The notes: generated by a model from the sequence alone, not told the origin. A DNA stretch of 64,000 nucleotides from Lachnospiraceae bacterium (GCA_014804755.1 JAAUZE010000010.1:160185-224184); one strand, 5' to 3'; shown: positions 34,896-44,153, counted from the first letter of the stretch. Made by a program: numbers and translations.

Positions 34896-35306
34896 ATGAG
34901 AGACGAGAATTGTATTTTTTGTAAGATTGCAAACGGAGAGATTCCGAGCAGAACAATCTATGAGGACGAGCAGTTTCGGGTGTTTCTCGACCTTAGTCCG
35001 GCGGCAAAGGGACATGCGCTGATCGTGCCGAAGGAGCATTACGCGAATCTGTACGAGCTGCCGGAGGAGTTGGCGGCGGATGCGATGCGCCTTGCAAAAA
35101 AAGAAATGGCGTTAATGACACAGAAGCTTTCCTGCGACGGTTTTCAGCTTGTGCAGAACAACGGAGAGACCGCGGGACAAACCGTGTTCCATTTTCATCT
35201 GCATCTGATACCGCGGTATCGCACCGATGGACAAAAAATTGCGTGGGAACCGGGAAGCATGTCCGATGAGGAACTGGATGCGGTAAAGAGTCAGATCGTT
35301 TCATAA
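34896..35306 (+). CDS. HIT-family nucleotide hydrolase
   Basis: This 136-residue histidine-triad protein has CIFCKIANGEIPS with a zinc-type CxxC, and the catalytic HFHLHLIPRY motif near residue 98. HINT-type members hydrolyse AMP-lysine or AMP-amine bonds. It is full-length. A slightly long C-terminal tail follows the triad. It probably shares a transcript with the upstream flavodoxin-SCP2 gene. Confidence 0.93.
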   Translation: MRDENCIFCKIANGEIPSRTIYEDEQFRVFLDLSPAAKGHALIVPKEHYANLYELPEELAADAMRLAKKEMALMTQKLSCDGFQLVQNNGETAGQTVFHFHLHLIPRYRTDGQKIAWEPGSMSDEELDAVKSQIVS

Positions 35307-35350
35307 AGAGAACGCGATGCGTGAGAGCGTGTGTTTGATTATTCTACAGA

Positions 35351-35391
35351 GTAAAAAAACAAGGGACGGAAGCTATGCTTCTATCCCTTGT
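35351..35391 (-). terminator. murG terminator overlapping the coding end
   Basis: On the minus strand ACAAGGGATAGAAG pairs with CTTCCGTCCCTTGT and is followed by TTTTTTT. The left arm lies inside the last codons of murG and the stop codon is in the loop. Confidence 0.85.
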
Positions 35392-36446
35392 ACTTCTTCT
35401 ATCAGATTCATGATGGTATGAATGGAATCCGTCTGCATGCTCCCGCTCATCGCATCGATATAGATCTGCCGGTTACAGTAAAGCTCATGAACCTTTTCCG
35501 TCAGCGCGGCGTTGTCTAAATATTCTTCCTCAATCACCATACTGAAGCCCTGCGCCTCGAAGGAATGGGCGTTTAGGATCTGATCGCCGCGGCTGCTCGT
35601 CGTCGGCAGAGGAATTAAGATGTTCGGTTTTTTTAAGGATAAAAGCTCGCAGATCGCATTTGCGCCGGCACGTGAAATGACAAGATCCGACATGGCAAAA
35701 ATATCTTTCATTTCTGACTTCACATATTCAAATTGTTTATAGCCCGACTTTGTCAAAAGCAGGTTATCCACCTTATCTTTTCCGCAGAGATGCACGATCT
35801 GGAAATCTTCCAAAAGCATCGGTAACGCAGATCGCACCGCTTCGTTGACCGCCGCGGAGCCTTGGGAACCGCCAACGACCATGATGACGGGCTTATTAGC
35901 CGAAAAACCGCATAAATCCAAACCGGCGATACGGCTGCCCTTTGCAAGCTCCTCACGAATGGGAGAGCCTGTGAGCACTGCTTTTCCCTCCGGGAGCTCC
36001 GCAAGCGTTTCGGGGAAATTACAGCAGATCTTGGCGGCTGCGCCCACGCAGAGTTTGTTGGCAAGCCCCGGCGTCATATCGGATTCATGAATCACACAGG
36101 GAATACCGAGCGACGCGGCAGCGCGCACAACGGGAACGCTGACAAAGCCGCCTTTGGAAAATACAACGTCCGGCTTGATCTGTTTGATGAGCTTTTTCGC
36201 TTCAAAATAACCCGCGACAACGCGGAACGGATCGGAAAAATTCTTCGGGTCAAAATAACGACGGAATTTTCCCGTCGAGATGCCATAGTATGGAATATCG
36301 AAATCGGCAATCAGCCGTTTTTCAATCCCTTCATAGGAACCCATGTAGTGAATGTCGTAATTTTTTTCCATCAGAGAGGGCAGGAGTGCAATACAGGGGG
36401 TCACATGTCCGGCAGTCCCGCCGCCTGTTAATAAAATCCGTCTCAT
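35373..36446 (-). CDS. murG: UDP-GlcNAc:lipid I N-acetylglucosaminyltransferase
   Basis: This 357-residue peripheral membrane GT28 enzyme converts lipid I to lipid II on the cytoplasmic face. It has the N-terminal loop TGGGTAGHVTPCIAL, the KGGFVSVPV motif, HESDMTPGLANK, the second loop VVGGSQGSAAVN and the donor-site EYVKSEMKDIFAMSDLVISRAGANAICE. It stands alone here, away from a dcw cluster. Its final codons form one arm of the terminator hairpin. Confidence 0.96.
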   Translation of the reverse strand: MRRILLTGGGTAGHVTPCIALLPSLMEKNYDIHYMGSYEGIEKRLIADFDIPYYGISTGKFRRYFDPKNFSDPFRVVAGYFEAKKLIKQIKPDVVFSKGGFVSVPVVRAAASLGIPCVIHESDMTPGLANKLCVGAAAKICCNFPETLAELPEGKAVLTGSPIREELAKGSRIAGLDLCGFSANKPVIMVVGGSQGSAAVNEAVRSALPMLLEDFQIVHLCGKDKVDNLLLTKSGYKQFEYVKSEMKDIFAMSDLVISRAGANAICELLSLKKPNILIPLPTTSSRGDQILNAHSFEAQGFSMVIEEEYLDNAALTEKVHELYCNRQIYIDAMSGSMQTDSIHTIMNLIEEVQGIEA

Positions 36447-36467
36447 GAATAAGCCTCCGGGGGAGTT

Positions 36468-36710
36468 TTAGTTTTGCAGCATCGATTCCAATGCATGGGC
36501 GAGCTGATCCGGGCAGGAGGTGGATTTCATGCCGCAGCGGATTCCCTTTAAGCGGTCGATGGCATCCTGCGGCGCCATACCTTTTACAAGGCTTGAGATA
36601 CCCTGTAAGTTACCGTTGCAGCCGCCCGTGAAGCGGACGGAGGCAATCACTCCGTTTTCCAGCTCAATGTCAATTTCGGAAGAGCAGACGCCCTTTGGTG
36701 TATATTTCAT
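36468..36710 (-). CDS. TSCPD-domain protein
   Basis: This 80-residue protein has the signature TSCPDQLAHAL near the C-terminus, and the cysteines of GVCSSEIDIEL, TGGCNGNLQG and RCGMKSTSCP can bind metal. These stand-alone TSCPD proteins (related to a domain at the end of some class II ribonucleotide reductases) have no assigned reaction. The start at 36710 follows GGAG. It lies 21 bases upstream of murG and may be co-transcribed with it. Confidence 0.88.
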   Translation of the reverse strand: MKYTPKGVCSSEIDIELENGVIASVRFTGGCNGNLQGISSLVKGMAPQDAIDRLKGIRCGMKSTSCPDQLAHALESMLQN

Positions 36711-36786
36711 AGTTTCTCCAATCTGCACGCATTTCAATGCGGCTTGTTTTCATTTTTTTGCGGTCGCTTGTTTTTTCTTTGCGCCT

Positions 36787-36815
36787 ATTATATCAAACCG
36801 CGCGAAATTTGTCTA
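36787..36815 (-). promoter_or_regulatory. sigma-A promoter of TSCPD-murG
   Basis: On the minus strand TAGACA, 17 bases and TATAAT are present, giving a leader of about 70 bases before the start at 36710. Confidence 0.7.
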
Positions 36816-36836
36816 TCGATTACAGGCCTGTTTGTA

Positions 36837-36866
36837 TTGAATCTGACCCGCTGTATTCTTTATACT
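36837..36866 (+). promoter_or_regulatory. sigma-A promoter of the 36940 gene
   Basis: TTGAAT, 18 bases and TATACT. It is divergent from the promoter at 36787-36815. Confidence 0.65.
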
Positions 36867-36939
36867 ATTCCATAAATGATAAAAAGCGGGGTGCCGCAGC
36901 GGCGCGCATTCTGTAGATAAAAAGGAGATGTCAGAATTC

Positions 36940-37773
36940 ATGCCCGAGCGTATCAGATTTCTTTCTATGGATTTTTTTGTCGCACTGATGATAACATTTT
37001 TTGTTCTCGCGATCTTAAGTCAGATTTTAATTGGGATACTATATCAACATATGCTGGAAGAAGCGGAAAATATGCAGACAACAGACAATCGGATCCTCAA
37101 ACAGTTCAAACAAAAATTCGTCAACTGTTATACGGTGAACAACGGTGTAACGAATGTGCCGGTGTTCGTGGAAAAATTCATAAACCGCCTTCAGATCGGA
37201 AGGTTTTCGCTGAATATGGTGCGCGGTATGTCCGGTCAGTTTATGTTTCTGTCCGTGCTGGCTGCGGGAATCGGTATTTGCCGCGCGCTTGCCGGGGGAA
37301 CGTCATTTTTTGCCCTTATTCCGTATTATGCGGTCATACTGGTCGGTCTGTATTTTTATTTTTCCGTGTTATCCATTGTGGATATTCCGGGCAGGCGGAG
37401 CATGCTGAAAACAAATCTTATTGATTTTTTGGAAAATAATATGAAGCTCAGGCTGGCGGCGGGCTTGAGCGGGGACTGGGAGACGGCGGACTTAGAGGAG
37501 CGGGTTAAAGAGGAACACGCAAGACCGCAGACAAAGACGCGCTATCGGCAGCAGGTGGCAGCGGAGCGAAGGACGGCAAGATGGGATACGGATGAGGAGT
37601 TTGATAAAAAGAGAATGCCGGTTTTAGAGAAACCGGTGAAGGAGAAGTCCACGAAGCCGGAGGGACTTGATTGGACGGGCGGCATGATGGACGAGCCGGA
37701 ATCGGTGAAGCCGTATTTTGATAAGGAAAAGGAGGAGGAGCTTGCGGAGCTGTTGAAGGATCTGCTGTCGTAG
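36940..37773 (+). CDS. multi-span membrane protein, unknown
   Basis: This encodes 277 residues. One hydrophobic helix lies at about 9-35, then a soluble loop, then two adjacent helices at about 95-118 and 126-148, then a long charged cytoplasmic tail (about 160-277) rich in K, E and R. The ATG at 36940 is chosen over the ATG at 36928, which abuts the GGAG. No motif is recognised. It precedes pgi but has its own promoter, and pgi has another in its 3' end. Confidence 0.72.
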   Translation: MPERIRFLSMDFFVALMITFFVLAILSQILIGILYQHMLEEAENMQTTDNRILKQFKQKFVNCYTVNNGVTNVPVFVEKFINRLQIGRFSLNMVRGMSGQFMFLSVLAAGIGICRALAGGTSFFALIPYYAVILVGLYFYFSVLSIVDIPGRRSMLKTNLIDFLENNMKLRLAAGLSGDWETADLEERVKEEHARPQTKTRYRQQVAAERRTARWDTDEEFDKKRMPVLEKPVKEKSTKPEGLDWTGGMMDEPESVKPYFDKEKEEELAELLKDLLS

Positions 37774-37787
37774 CGCGGCTAAAAGGC

Positions 37788-37816
37788 TTGCAAAAAGAGG
37801 GTTTCTTTGTTACACT
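37788..37816 (+). promoter_or_regulatory. sigma-A promoter of pgi
   Basis: TTGCAA, 17 bases and TACACT lie about 70 bases before the pgi start. An A-rich leader and AAAAGGAG follow. Confidence 0.65.
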
Positions 37817-37884
37817 AATTTTGATTTTATTACAGTTGGAAAAAATAGGAAAAAAACAAAAATAAACAAAAGGAGCGAGGTAGC

Positions 37885-39234
37885 ATGAGCACAAAGGTTA
37901 CATTTGATTACGCAAAGGCAGCGTCTTTTATCGGTGAGCACGAGGTGGAATTCATGAAGAATCCGACGCTTGCGGCAAAGGACACATTGACGTCGAAAAG
38001 CGGCGCAGGAAACGATTTCCTCGGATGGATCGATCTGCCGGTCGATTATGACAAGGAGGAATTTGCAAGGATCAAGAAGGCGGCGGAAAAGATCAAAAAC
38101 GATTCCGAGGTTCTTCTTGTCATTGGCATCGGCGGTTCCTATCTCGGCGCGAGAGCGGCGATCGAGTTTTTGCGCCACAGCTTTTATAACATGGTGGACA
38201 AGAGTGTCCGCAAGACGCCGGAAATCTATTTCGTGGGCAATTCCATCAGCTCTACTTATATCAAGGATTTGATGGATGTAATCGGCGACCGTGATTTTTC
38301 CGTTAACATGATCTCGAAGTCCGGCACGACAACCGAGCCGGCGATCGCGTTCCGCGTATTTAAGGAGATTTTGGAAAAGAAGTACGGCAAGGAAGAAGCG
38401 GCAAAGAGAATTTATGCGACGACCGATAAGGCAAGGGGGGCGTTAAAGAAGGTAGCGGATGAGGAAGGCTATGAGACCTTTGTTGTGCCTGATGACGTCG
38501 GCGGACGTTTTTCCGTATTGACGGCAGTCGGCTTATTGCCGATCGCGGTGTCCGGTGCAGATATTGATAAGCTGATGGAGGGAGCGGCAAGCGGAAGAAA
38601 GAATGCGCTGGAGCTTCCGTATGAGGAGAATGACGCTCTGCAATACGCGGCGCTGCGCAATATCCTGCTCAAAAAAGGAAAGAATGTGGAGATTTTAGCA
38701 AACTATGAGCCGAGCGTGCATTATGTGTCCGAGTGGTGGAAGCAGCTTTACGGCGAGTCCGAGGGCAAGGATCAGAAGGGTATTTTCCCTGCGAGCGTGG
38801 ATTTGACGACGGACTTACATTCGATGGGACAGTTCATTCAGGACGGCGCGCGCATCATGTTTGAGACGGTCATCAATGTGGAGACGAGCAGAGAGACGAT
38901 CACGATCAACAAAGAAGAGGTAGACCTGGACGGACTGAACTATCTGGCGGGCAAGAGCGTGGATTTTGTCAACAAGTCCGCAATGAACGGAACGATCCTT
39001 GCGCATACGGACGGTCAGGTGCCGAACCTCATGGTGACGGTTCCCGAGGTCAATGAGTTTTATCTCGGTCAGCTGTTCTATTTCTTTGAGTTTGCGTGCG
39101 GCGTCAGCGGTTATCTGCTCGGCGTGAATCCGTTTAACCAGCCGGGCGTTGAGAGCTATAAAAAGAACATGTTCGCGCTGCTCGGAAAGCCGGGCTATGA
39201 GGAGCAGAGAGAGGCGCTGTTAAAGAGGTTATAG
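37885..39234 (+). CDS. pgi: glucose-6-phosphate isomerase
   Basis: This 449-residue cytoplasmic enzyme interconverts glucose-6-phosphate and fructose-6-phosphate. The SIS-fold signatures are present: [44 protein letters not shown] and the C-terminal [10 protein letters not shown]. The length matches the short bacterial PGI form of Firmicutes. It supplies fructose-6-phosphate to glycolysis and, in reverse, hexose phosphate for glycogen, where GlgB acts. A dehydrogenase gene follows 8 bases later. Confidence 0.97.
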   Translation: MSTKVTFDYAKAASFIGEHEVEFMKNPTLAAKDTLTSKSGAGNDFLGWIDLPVDYDKEEFARIKKAAEKIKNDSEVLLVIGIGGSYLGARAAIEFLRHSFYNMVDKSVRKTPEIYFVGNSISSTYIKDLMDVIGDRDFSVNMISKSGTTTEPAIAFRVFKEILEKKYGKEEAAKRIYATTDKARGALKKVADEEGYETFVVPDDVGGRFSVLTAVGLLPIAVSGADIDKLMEGAASGRKNALELPYEENDALQYAALRNILLKKGKNVEILANYEPSVHYVSEWWKQLYGESEGKDQKGIFPASVDLTTDLHSMGQFIQDGARIMFETVINVETSRETITINKEEVDLDGLNYLAGKSVDFVNKSAMNGTILAHTDGQVPNLMVTVPEVNEFYLGQLFYFFEFACGVSGYLLGVNPFNQPGVESYKKNMFALLGKPGYEEQREALLKRL

Positions 39235-39242
39235 AACATACG

Positions 39243-40205
39243 ATGAAAATTGTGATTTTAGAGAGAAACAGTGTCGGCGTGGATGTGGACGTGTCCGTGT
39301 TTCGCCAGTTCGGTGAGGTGACGGAGTATCCGAATACGGTTGCGCACAATACGGCGGAGCGGGTAAGGGATGCGGAGATCATCATTGCCAATAAAGCACC
39401 GCTTAATGAGGAGACGTTAAAAGATGCGCCGGATGTGAAGCTGATCTGTCTGTTTGCGACAGGTTTTGATAATGTGGATGTAGCCTACTGTTCGTCGCGC
39501 GGTATCCGCGTGGCGAATGTGGCTGGCTACTGCACGGAGGCGGTGGCGCAGCATACGTTTACGCTTGCGCTGTGGCTGACCGAAAAAATGAGTTATTATG
39601 ACAACTATGTCAAGTCAGGCGCGTATGCGGCGCAGGATCGGTTTTCCAATTTTGATATGCCGTTTGCGGAGCTGAGTCAAAAGACATGGGGCATCGTCGG
39701 GATGGGAAATATCGGAAGCCGTGTCGCCGAGATCGCGGAGGCATTCGGCTGCCATGTCATTTTTTATTCCGCATCGGGAAAAAGCACCTGCACGCGCTAT
39801 GAGCGCGTGGAGCTTTCCGAACTGCTTGCCAGAAGCGATGTGCTTTCGCTGCATTGTCCGCTTTCCGACCGGACGAGAAATCTGATCGGTATCGAGCAGC
39901 TTCGTCAGATGAAGCGGTCGGCGGTGCTCATCAATGTGGCGCGCGGTCCGGTCGTCAATAACGCCGATCTCTATACGGCGCTGACGGAGGGTTCTATCGC
40001 GGCGGCAGGGCTGGACGTGCTGGAGAAGGAGCCGATCACGGAAGATAATCCGCTCTCTAAGATCAAGGACAGCATGAAGCTTATCATTACGCCCCATATG
40101 TCGTGGGGAAGCATCGAGTCGCGGACCCGGCTTGTCGGCGAGGTCGCCGAGAACATTCGAGCGTTCTTGGACGGAGCGGAAAGAAATGTTGTAAACGGCA
40201 GATAA
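39243..40205 (+). CDS. D-isomer-specific 2-hydroxyacid dehydrogenase
   Basis: This encodes 320 residues. The Rossmann motif GIVGMGNIGSRVAE lies near 150, with the catalytic Arg in INVARGPVVN, Glu in LDVLEKEPI and His in ITPHMSWGS. Sequence features resemble glycerate or hydroxypyruvate reductases, but the substrate cannot be fixed from motifs. It is coupled closely to pgi (8-base gap) and ends at a bidirectional terminator. Confidence 0.9.
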   Translation: MKIVILERNSVGVDVDVSVFRQFGEVTEYPNTVAHNTAERVRDAEIIIANKAPLNEETLKDAPDVKLICLFATGFDNVDVAYCSSRGIRVANVAGYCTEAVAQHTFTLALWLTEKMSYYDNYVKSGAYAAQDRFSNFDMPFAELSQKTWGIVGMGNIGSRVAEIAEAFGCHVIFYSASGKSTCTRYERVELSELLARSDVLSLHCPLSDRTRNLIGIEQLRQMKRSAVLINVARGPVVNNADLYTALTEGSIAAAGLDVLEKEPITEDNPLSKIKDSMKLIITPHMSWGSIESRTRLVGEVAENIRAFLDGAERNVVNGR

Positions 40206-40213
40206 GTCTGTGT

Positions 40214-40267
40214 AAAAAGAGTGCATAGAAACCAATTCTGATCAGATCGGTTCCATGCACTCTTTTT
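40214..40267. terminator. bidirectional terminator between convergent genes
   Basis: AAAAAGAGTGCAT...GGAACC region: the outer stem AAAAAGAGTGCAT pairs with ATGCACTCTTTTT, and an inner GAACC/GGTTC stem is interrupted. T runs follow on both strands. Confidence 0.85.
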
Positions 40268-40285
40268 GATGTTCAGGGGTGGAGG

Positions 40286-41452
40286 CTATTTTGTCTCCGT
40301 AGGCGCTTCGTTCTTTTCTGCATCCGCTGCCTGTGTTGACTGAGCTGTCTGCGGCGCCTGTGACGTTTGTGCTGTCTGAACTGTCTGTACAGCCTGCGGC
40401 ATCTGAACTGTCTGAGCCATCTGTGCGGCAGCCTGTGCGGCGCGTTCCTGTCGAAGCTGTGCTTTACGTGCTCTGCGCTTTTTTGTAAGAGCAAGAATGA
40501 TGATCACCAAAAGCGCGATCAGCACAAGATAGGGCAGAAGTCGGATGATCAAAAGCAGCAGCGCCTCCCCGAATGCAACAAAGCCAATCCATGTATTATG
40601 GATCGTATTCAGCAGACGGTCAAAGAACGTGTCGGTTTTCACCGGTTCGGAAACATACTCCTTTACCTCGTTGATGGTTATGTATACATAGGAGTAGGAC
40701 ACGTCCGTATTTATTTTGTTCATGCGGCTTTTGATCCTTGCGATTTCAATCTGTAAATCTGTCAGCTCCCGCTCAATGGCAACGGCGTATTCGTCCTCGG
40801 TAATCTCTGCAAGCAGGGCAATGTAACGTTCCTCCTTGGCCTCGTAGATCTCAAGGGTGGTGGAGAGATCGTGATATTCGCTGCTTAAGTTCTGTACGGA
40901 AGCATTTTTGCTCCGCAGATCACCCAGATTCCCCGCCGAATTGCAGAAGGCATCGTAATTCCTGCTCGGTACTCGCAGGGTTGCGCTATAGGACTGCCAT
41001 TTTTCCGCCGATTCGGAGTACCATCTGCCGTATGAGCCGCCGTCAGAATAGTTCTCGTTTTCAATAAATCCCCCGTACTGGTCGAGCAGTGCCCTAAAGC
41101 CGTTTACGGTGGAAGCAAAATCAAGGGTGTCAATGCTCATACTGCATGAGTATACCAGCATTTCACGGTCAATATCGTCTGAGGTAAGCCCGTTGGACGT
41201 TTCGCTGCCGCTTGCGGATGTGGGATCGGCGGCAGGACTTTCTACTTCCTCTGCGGCCGCAGGAGCTTCAAAATTATAGTCCATATCGTCGGCATAGTCG
41301 TAGTTCACAGACCAGCCCGCTTCGGTCTGCGTCGAGCTCGCGCTCGGATAGGAACCGTTGCTGACATAGTTGTCAGAACTCTTATCGACTGCGCCGCAGC
41401 CTGATAAGATCAGAACAGCGATCAATGATACATGTAAGAATCTTTTTTTCAT
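40286..41452 (-). CDS. DUF4349-family lipoprotein
   Basis: This encodes 388 residues. The N-terminus MKKRFLHVSLIAVLILSGCGA has a lipobox (LSGC, Cys19). An acidic Ser/Ala-rich spacer precedes the DUF4349 domain (about 95-290: LVYSCSMSIDTLDF, GGFIENENYSD, SATLRVPSRNYDAF, a coiled-coil with EDEYAVAIERELTDLQIEIARIKSRM). A membrane helix follows (about 305-325), then a basic stretch and a Gln/Ala/Thr-rich tail with repeated (V/A)QT(V/A/S)Q units. The function of the family is unknown; it is typically exported. Confidence 0.85.
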   Translation of the reverse strand: MKKRFLHVSLIAVLILSGCGAVDKSSDNYVSNGSYPSASSTQTEAGWSVNYDYADDMDYNFEAPAAAEEVESPAADPTSASGSETSNGLTSDDIDREMLVYSCSMSIDTLDFASTVNGFRALLDQYGGFIENENYSDGGSYGRWYSESAEKWQSYSATLRVPSRNYDAFCNSAGNLGDLRSKNASVQNLSSEYHDLSTTLEIYEAKEERYIALLAEITEDEYAVAIERELTDLQIEIARIKSRMNKINTDVSYSYVYITINEVKEYVSEPVKTDTFFDRLLNTIHNTWIGFVAFGEALLLLIIRLLPYLVLIALLVIIILALTKKRRARKAQLRQERAAQAAAQMAQTVQMPQAVQTVQTAQTSQAPQTAQSTQAADAEKNEAPTETK

Positions 41453-41549
41453 AATACAACCCTCCCGTTCATGTGTATGTCTTTGATTCTGAAAAAGATA
41501 CGTTTATGCGCGGAGGTATTTATGGGGTTTTGAAAAATTTTTTTAACCT

Positions 41550-41592
41550 ATCGGAAATTCTTCGAAAGAGCGCATTCGCGCCAATCTTTTTT
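41550..41592 (-). terminator. terminator-like hairpin after the aldolase-type gene
   Basis: On the minus strand AAAGATTGGCGC, a GAAT loop and GCGCTCTTT follow the stop codon, then CGAAGAATTTCCG. The left arm is identical to that at 22055-22066, but the right arm has three changes. The T run on the plus strand (TTTTTTAG) suggests use in either direction. Confidence 0.5.
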
Positions 41593-42565
41593 AGTCCCTT
41601 CCGGTCAGAATGTGGAAGAATTCCGTGTAGTCCGTCCTGTTTTCACCCATATAAGAGATCGCGGTGCGCGGGTGCTGGTTTAAGATGCCGGTCAGCATAT
41701 AGGGAACGTCATAGCCCCAAAGCAGCCCGTCCGCTTTCAGCTTTGTGATATGCTTTTCAATAAACTGAAGGGCGGGATACAAATTATACTTCGGATTTTT
41801 GAGAAAACCGAGCAGAAGCTCCATCGCGCAGTTACCTGCGCCCCTGCCGAGGCAGCCGTAGGTAGCGTCAAGGTAGTTTACGCCGTCGCCGACCGCTTCG
41901 ATCGTGTTGGCAAACGCGAGCTGCTGATTGTTATGCGCATGGATACCGATTTCTTTCCCGTATTTTGCGCCGATCTCCATATAGAGATCGCAGATGCGGG
42001 CAATCTGTTCCGGATAAAGGGAACCGTAGCTGTCCACAATATAGATCGCGTCCACGCTGGAGCGCGCGATGATCTCAAGGGCCGCTCTCCAATCCTGTTC
42101 GCCGCTCGTGGAGATCGCCATAATATTGCAGGTTGTTTCGTAACCCTTGCGGTTGGCGTCCTCGATCATATCGACGGCGGCGGGAATCTGATGGATGTAT
42201 GTCGCGACGCGGATCATGTCGATGGGGCTGTCCGAGCGGTTTACAATGTCATGCTTGTAATCGCAGCGTCCAACATCCGCCATGACGGAGATTTTTAAGT
42301 CGCTGTCGTTGTCGCCGATGATCGCGCGAATATCCTCATCCTTACAGAATTTCCATTTGCCGAATTCGGATTCTTTGAACATCTCCGTTGATGCTTTATA
42401 TCCAAACTCCATATAGTCCACACCCGCCTTGATGTTCGCGCGGTAGAGATCCTTTACGAATTCATCCGTAAAAAAGAAATTGTTGACAAGACCGCCGTCG
42501 CGCAAGGTTGCATCGAGCACGCGTATCTCGGGACGATAATCGAGGAGTTTTGAGATTTCTTTCAT
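41591..42565 (-). CDS. DRE-TIM aldolase (HMGL/4-hydroxy-2-oxovalerate aldolase-like)
   Basis: This 324-residue TIM-barrel pyruvate-type aldolase has the metal and substrate motif VLDATLRDGGLVNN, DYMEFGYKAS, MADVGRCD, IYIVDSYGSL and the divalent-metal HAHNNQ motif. A C-terminal helical region completes the family length. The substrate is not determined. It is single-gene with a clear promoter that overlaps the mtnN terminator. Confidence 0.88.
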   Translation of the reverse strand: MKEISKLLDYRPEIRVLDATLRDGGLVNNFFFTDEFVKDLYRANIKAGVDYMEFGYKASTEMFKESEFGKWKFCKDEDIRAIIGDNDSDLKISVMADVGRCDYKHDIVNRSDSPIDMIRVATYIHQIPAAVDMIEDANRKGYETTCNIMAISTSGEQDWRAALEIIARSSVDAIYIVDSYGSLYPEQIARICDLYMEIGAKYGKEIGIHAHNNQQLAFANTIEAVGDGVNYLDATYGCLGRGAGNCAMELLLGFLKNPKYNLYPALQFIEKHITKLKADGLLWGYDVPYMLTGILNQHPRTAISYMGENRTDYTEFFHILTGRD

Positions 42566-42660
42566 AATAATAGGTACCTGCCTTTCTGTTGGTCATTGGT
42601 TAATCTCACGTTAAAGTGTAACGCTTCAACGCGCTAAAATATGAAATAGGTTGCTTCATT

Positions 42661-42688
42661 AGTATAACACATAACAAAAAAATGCCAA
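42661..42688 (-). promoter_or_regulatory. sigma-A promoter of the aldolase gene
   Basis: On the minus strand TTGGCA, 16 bases and TATACT; the -35 hexamer is part of the 3' arm of the mtnN terminator (42675-42713). Confidence 0.6.
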
Positions 42689-42713
42689 CCCCCAAAATGA
42701 TGGGAGTCGGCAT
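42675..42713 (-). terminator. mtnN terminator
   Basis: On the minus strand ATGCCGACTCCC pairs with GGGGGTTGGCAT (two mismatches/wobbles) and is followed by TTTTTTTG. A second, weaker pairing GCACTTTACAT/ATGTAAAATGC lies at 42730-42780 next to the stop codon. Confidence 0.8.
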
Positions 42714-42785
42714 GAATTTGAAAAATGAGGCACTTTACATCTGTATGAGGTCTCTCCGGATATGTGCAAATGTAAAATGCAAGTC

Positions 42786-43481
42786 TTAAAGCCGTTCCAG
42801 CATCGCCTCAACAAGCTTTGCGGAATGAAGCGCGGCGCCGTGCTCGAACGTCGGATAGTCCATTTCGGCGCTGTCGTCCGCTTTGTCGGAGATCGCGCGG
42901 ATGATGACGAACGGCAGTCCGTTTAAGTAAGCGGCCTGCGCGATCGCCGCGCCCTCCATTTCAGTGCAGCAGCCGTCGAAGGTCTGAATGAGAAACTCTT
43001 TCTTTTCTTTTGAAGAAATAAATTGATCGCCGCTGACAACGCGTCCTCGAAATGCCTGTATATCCGTATTCACCTCACGGCATACCGCCATTGCGGTATC
43101 GGAAAGGGATTTGTCCGCTTTAAAATTAAAAACGGGGATCTGGGGGATCTGTCCGACCTGATAGCCGAACACGGTCACATCCATATCGTGCTGTACGGCG
43201 TCCGTGGAAACAACAATGTCGCCGATATTGATCTCTGCCCGAAGGGAACCTGCAATGCCTGTGTTAATGACATGCGTGACAGAAAAAAGATCATGCAGAA
43301 TCTGGACGCAGATACCGGCATTGACCTTGCCGATGCCGCATTTTACGATTACAACGGGCACGTTGTTTAAGGAGCCGTCGAAAAACTCCATGGAAGCGAC
43401 GGTTTTAGATGACACATCTGTCATTTTCTCTTTGAGTGTGGCGATCTCCAAATCCATCGCCCCGATAATTCCAATTTTCAT
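42786..43481 (-). CDS. mtnN: 5'-methylthioadenosine/S-adenosylhomocysteine nucleosidase
   Basis: This 231-residue cytoplasmic nucleosidase cuts S-adenosylhomocysteine and methylthioadenosine. It has IGIIGAMDLEIATLKE, the INTGIAGSL phosphorylase-like loop, VVSGDQFIS, the catalytic MEGAAIAQAAY and the end AISDKADD (catalytic Asp). It produces S-ribosylhomocysteine, the substrate of LuxS encoded just upstream. The two are separated by a strong terminator hairpin at 43538-43566, so mtnN may be read through it or have a weaker promoter of its own. Confidence 0.96.
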   Translation of the reverse strand: MKIGIIGAMDLEIATLKEKMTDVSSKTVASMEFFDGSLNNVPVVIVKCGIGKVNAGICVQILHDLFSVTHVINTGIAGSLRAEINIGDIVVSTDAVQHDMDVTVFGYQVGQIPQIPVFNFKADKSLSDTAMAVCREVNTDIQAFRGRVVSGDQFISSKEKKEFLIQTFDGCCTEMEGAAIAQAAYLNGLPFVIIRAISDKADDSAEMDYPTFEHGAALHSAKLVEAMLERL

Positions 43482-43537
43482 TTGAAGGTTTCCTTTCTAT
43501 ATCCATAATCATACTTCTTAATCTTGGAAGAATTTGC

Positions 43538-43566
43538 GTAAAAAGAACGCGCAGCGTTCTTTTTTA
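43538..43566 (-). terminator. luxS terminator overlapping its stop codon
   Basis: AAAAGAACGC, a GCA loop and GCGTTCTTTT form a perfect stem. On the minus strand the TAA stop (43564-43566) is the first part of the element and TTTTTACGC follows. It is usable on both strands. Confidence 0.85.
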
Positions 43567-44043
43567 TTGCGGATATACCAAATGCGCGTCGTCAATCTGA
43601 TAAAGTACATTGTCAAGATAACGCGCCGCGAGGTAGTTTGCCATGCCGAGGTTCATATCAAGATAGTTGCCGCAGTCTTTCGGACTTGCGCCCGGAACTT
43701 CATCCTTATAGTCGCGGATAAACTCATACATCTCCTGCATGAGGGGCACGATCTCTTTGGAAGTCAGATCGCCTGCGAGAATGAGATAAAAGCCCGTCCG
43801 ACAGCCCATGGGACCAAAATACACAACCCTATCCTTGTATTCTGCGTGATTGCGGAGAAAAGTTGCACCAAGGTGCTCGATCGTGTGAACTTCCGCCGTA
43901 TTCATGACCGGCTCGTCATTGGGTGAAGTCATGCGCAGGTCAAAGGTGGTGAGTGTTTCTTTGCCGACATGGTCTTTTCGGGAAACATACACACCCGGCT
44001 GCAATTTCAGATGGTCGATCGTAAAGCTTGTTATTTTTTCCAT
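43564..44043 (-). CDS. luxS: S-ribosylhomocysteine lyase
   Basis: This 159-residue iron-dependent enzyme makes homocysteine and DPD, the AI-2 precursor. The metal site HTIEHLGATFLRNH (HxxEH) and the later GNYLD segment are intact, as is the FGPMGCRTGFYL region with the catalytic Cys. The ATG at 44043 follows AAGGATG; a longer form from 44052 is unlikely. The gene is divergent from perR and upstream of mtnN, completing the activated methyl cycle. Confidence 0.96.
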   Translation of the reverse strand: MEKITSFTIDHLKLQPGVYVSRKDHVGKETLTTFDLRMTSPNDEPVMNTAEVHTIEHLGATFLRNHAEYKDRVVYFGPMGCRTGFYLILAGDLTSKEIVPLMQEMYEFIRDYKDEVPGASPKDCGNYLDMNLGMANYLAARYLDNVLYQIDDAHLVYPQ

Positions 44044-44117
44044 AAAAAGCATCCTTTCTTAAAAAATCATAGGGCGCAGCCAGACGCGCTGTAAGTCTGA
44101 CCGGGTATCCAAGCACC

Positions 44118-44146
44118 AGTATAGCACGAATCTTTGTTTTTTACAA
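44118..44146 (-). promoter_or_regulatory. sigma-A promoter of luxS
   Basis: On the minus strand TTGTAA, 17 bases and TATACT. The leader of about 65 bases can form a small hairpin (CAGAC/GTCTG). Confidence 0.7.
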
Positions 44147-44153
44147 AAGACTA

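Noticed and set aside
41473..41748. A 91-codon plus-strand frame over the aldolase gene's 3' end
   Set aside because: Lies across a terminator-like element and antisense to a confident gene, with a cysteine- and arginine-rich translation typical of a shadow.
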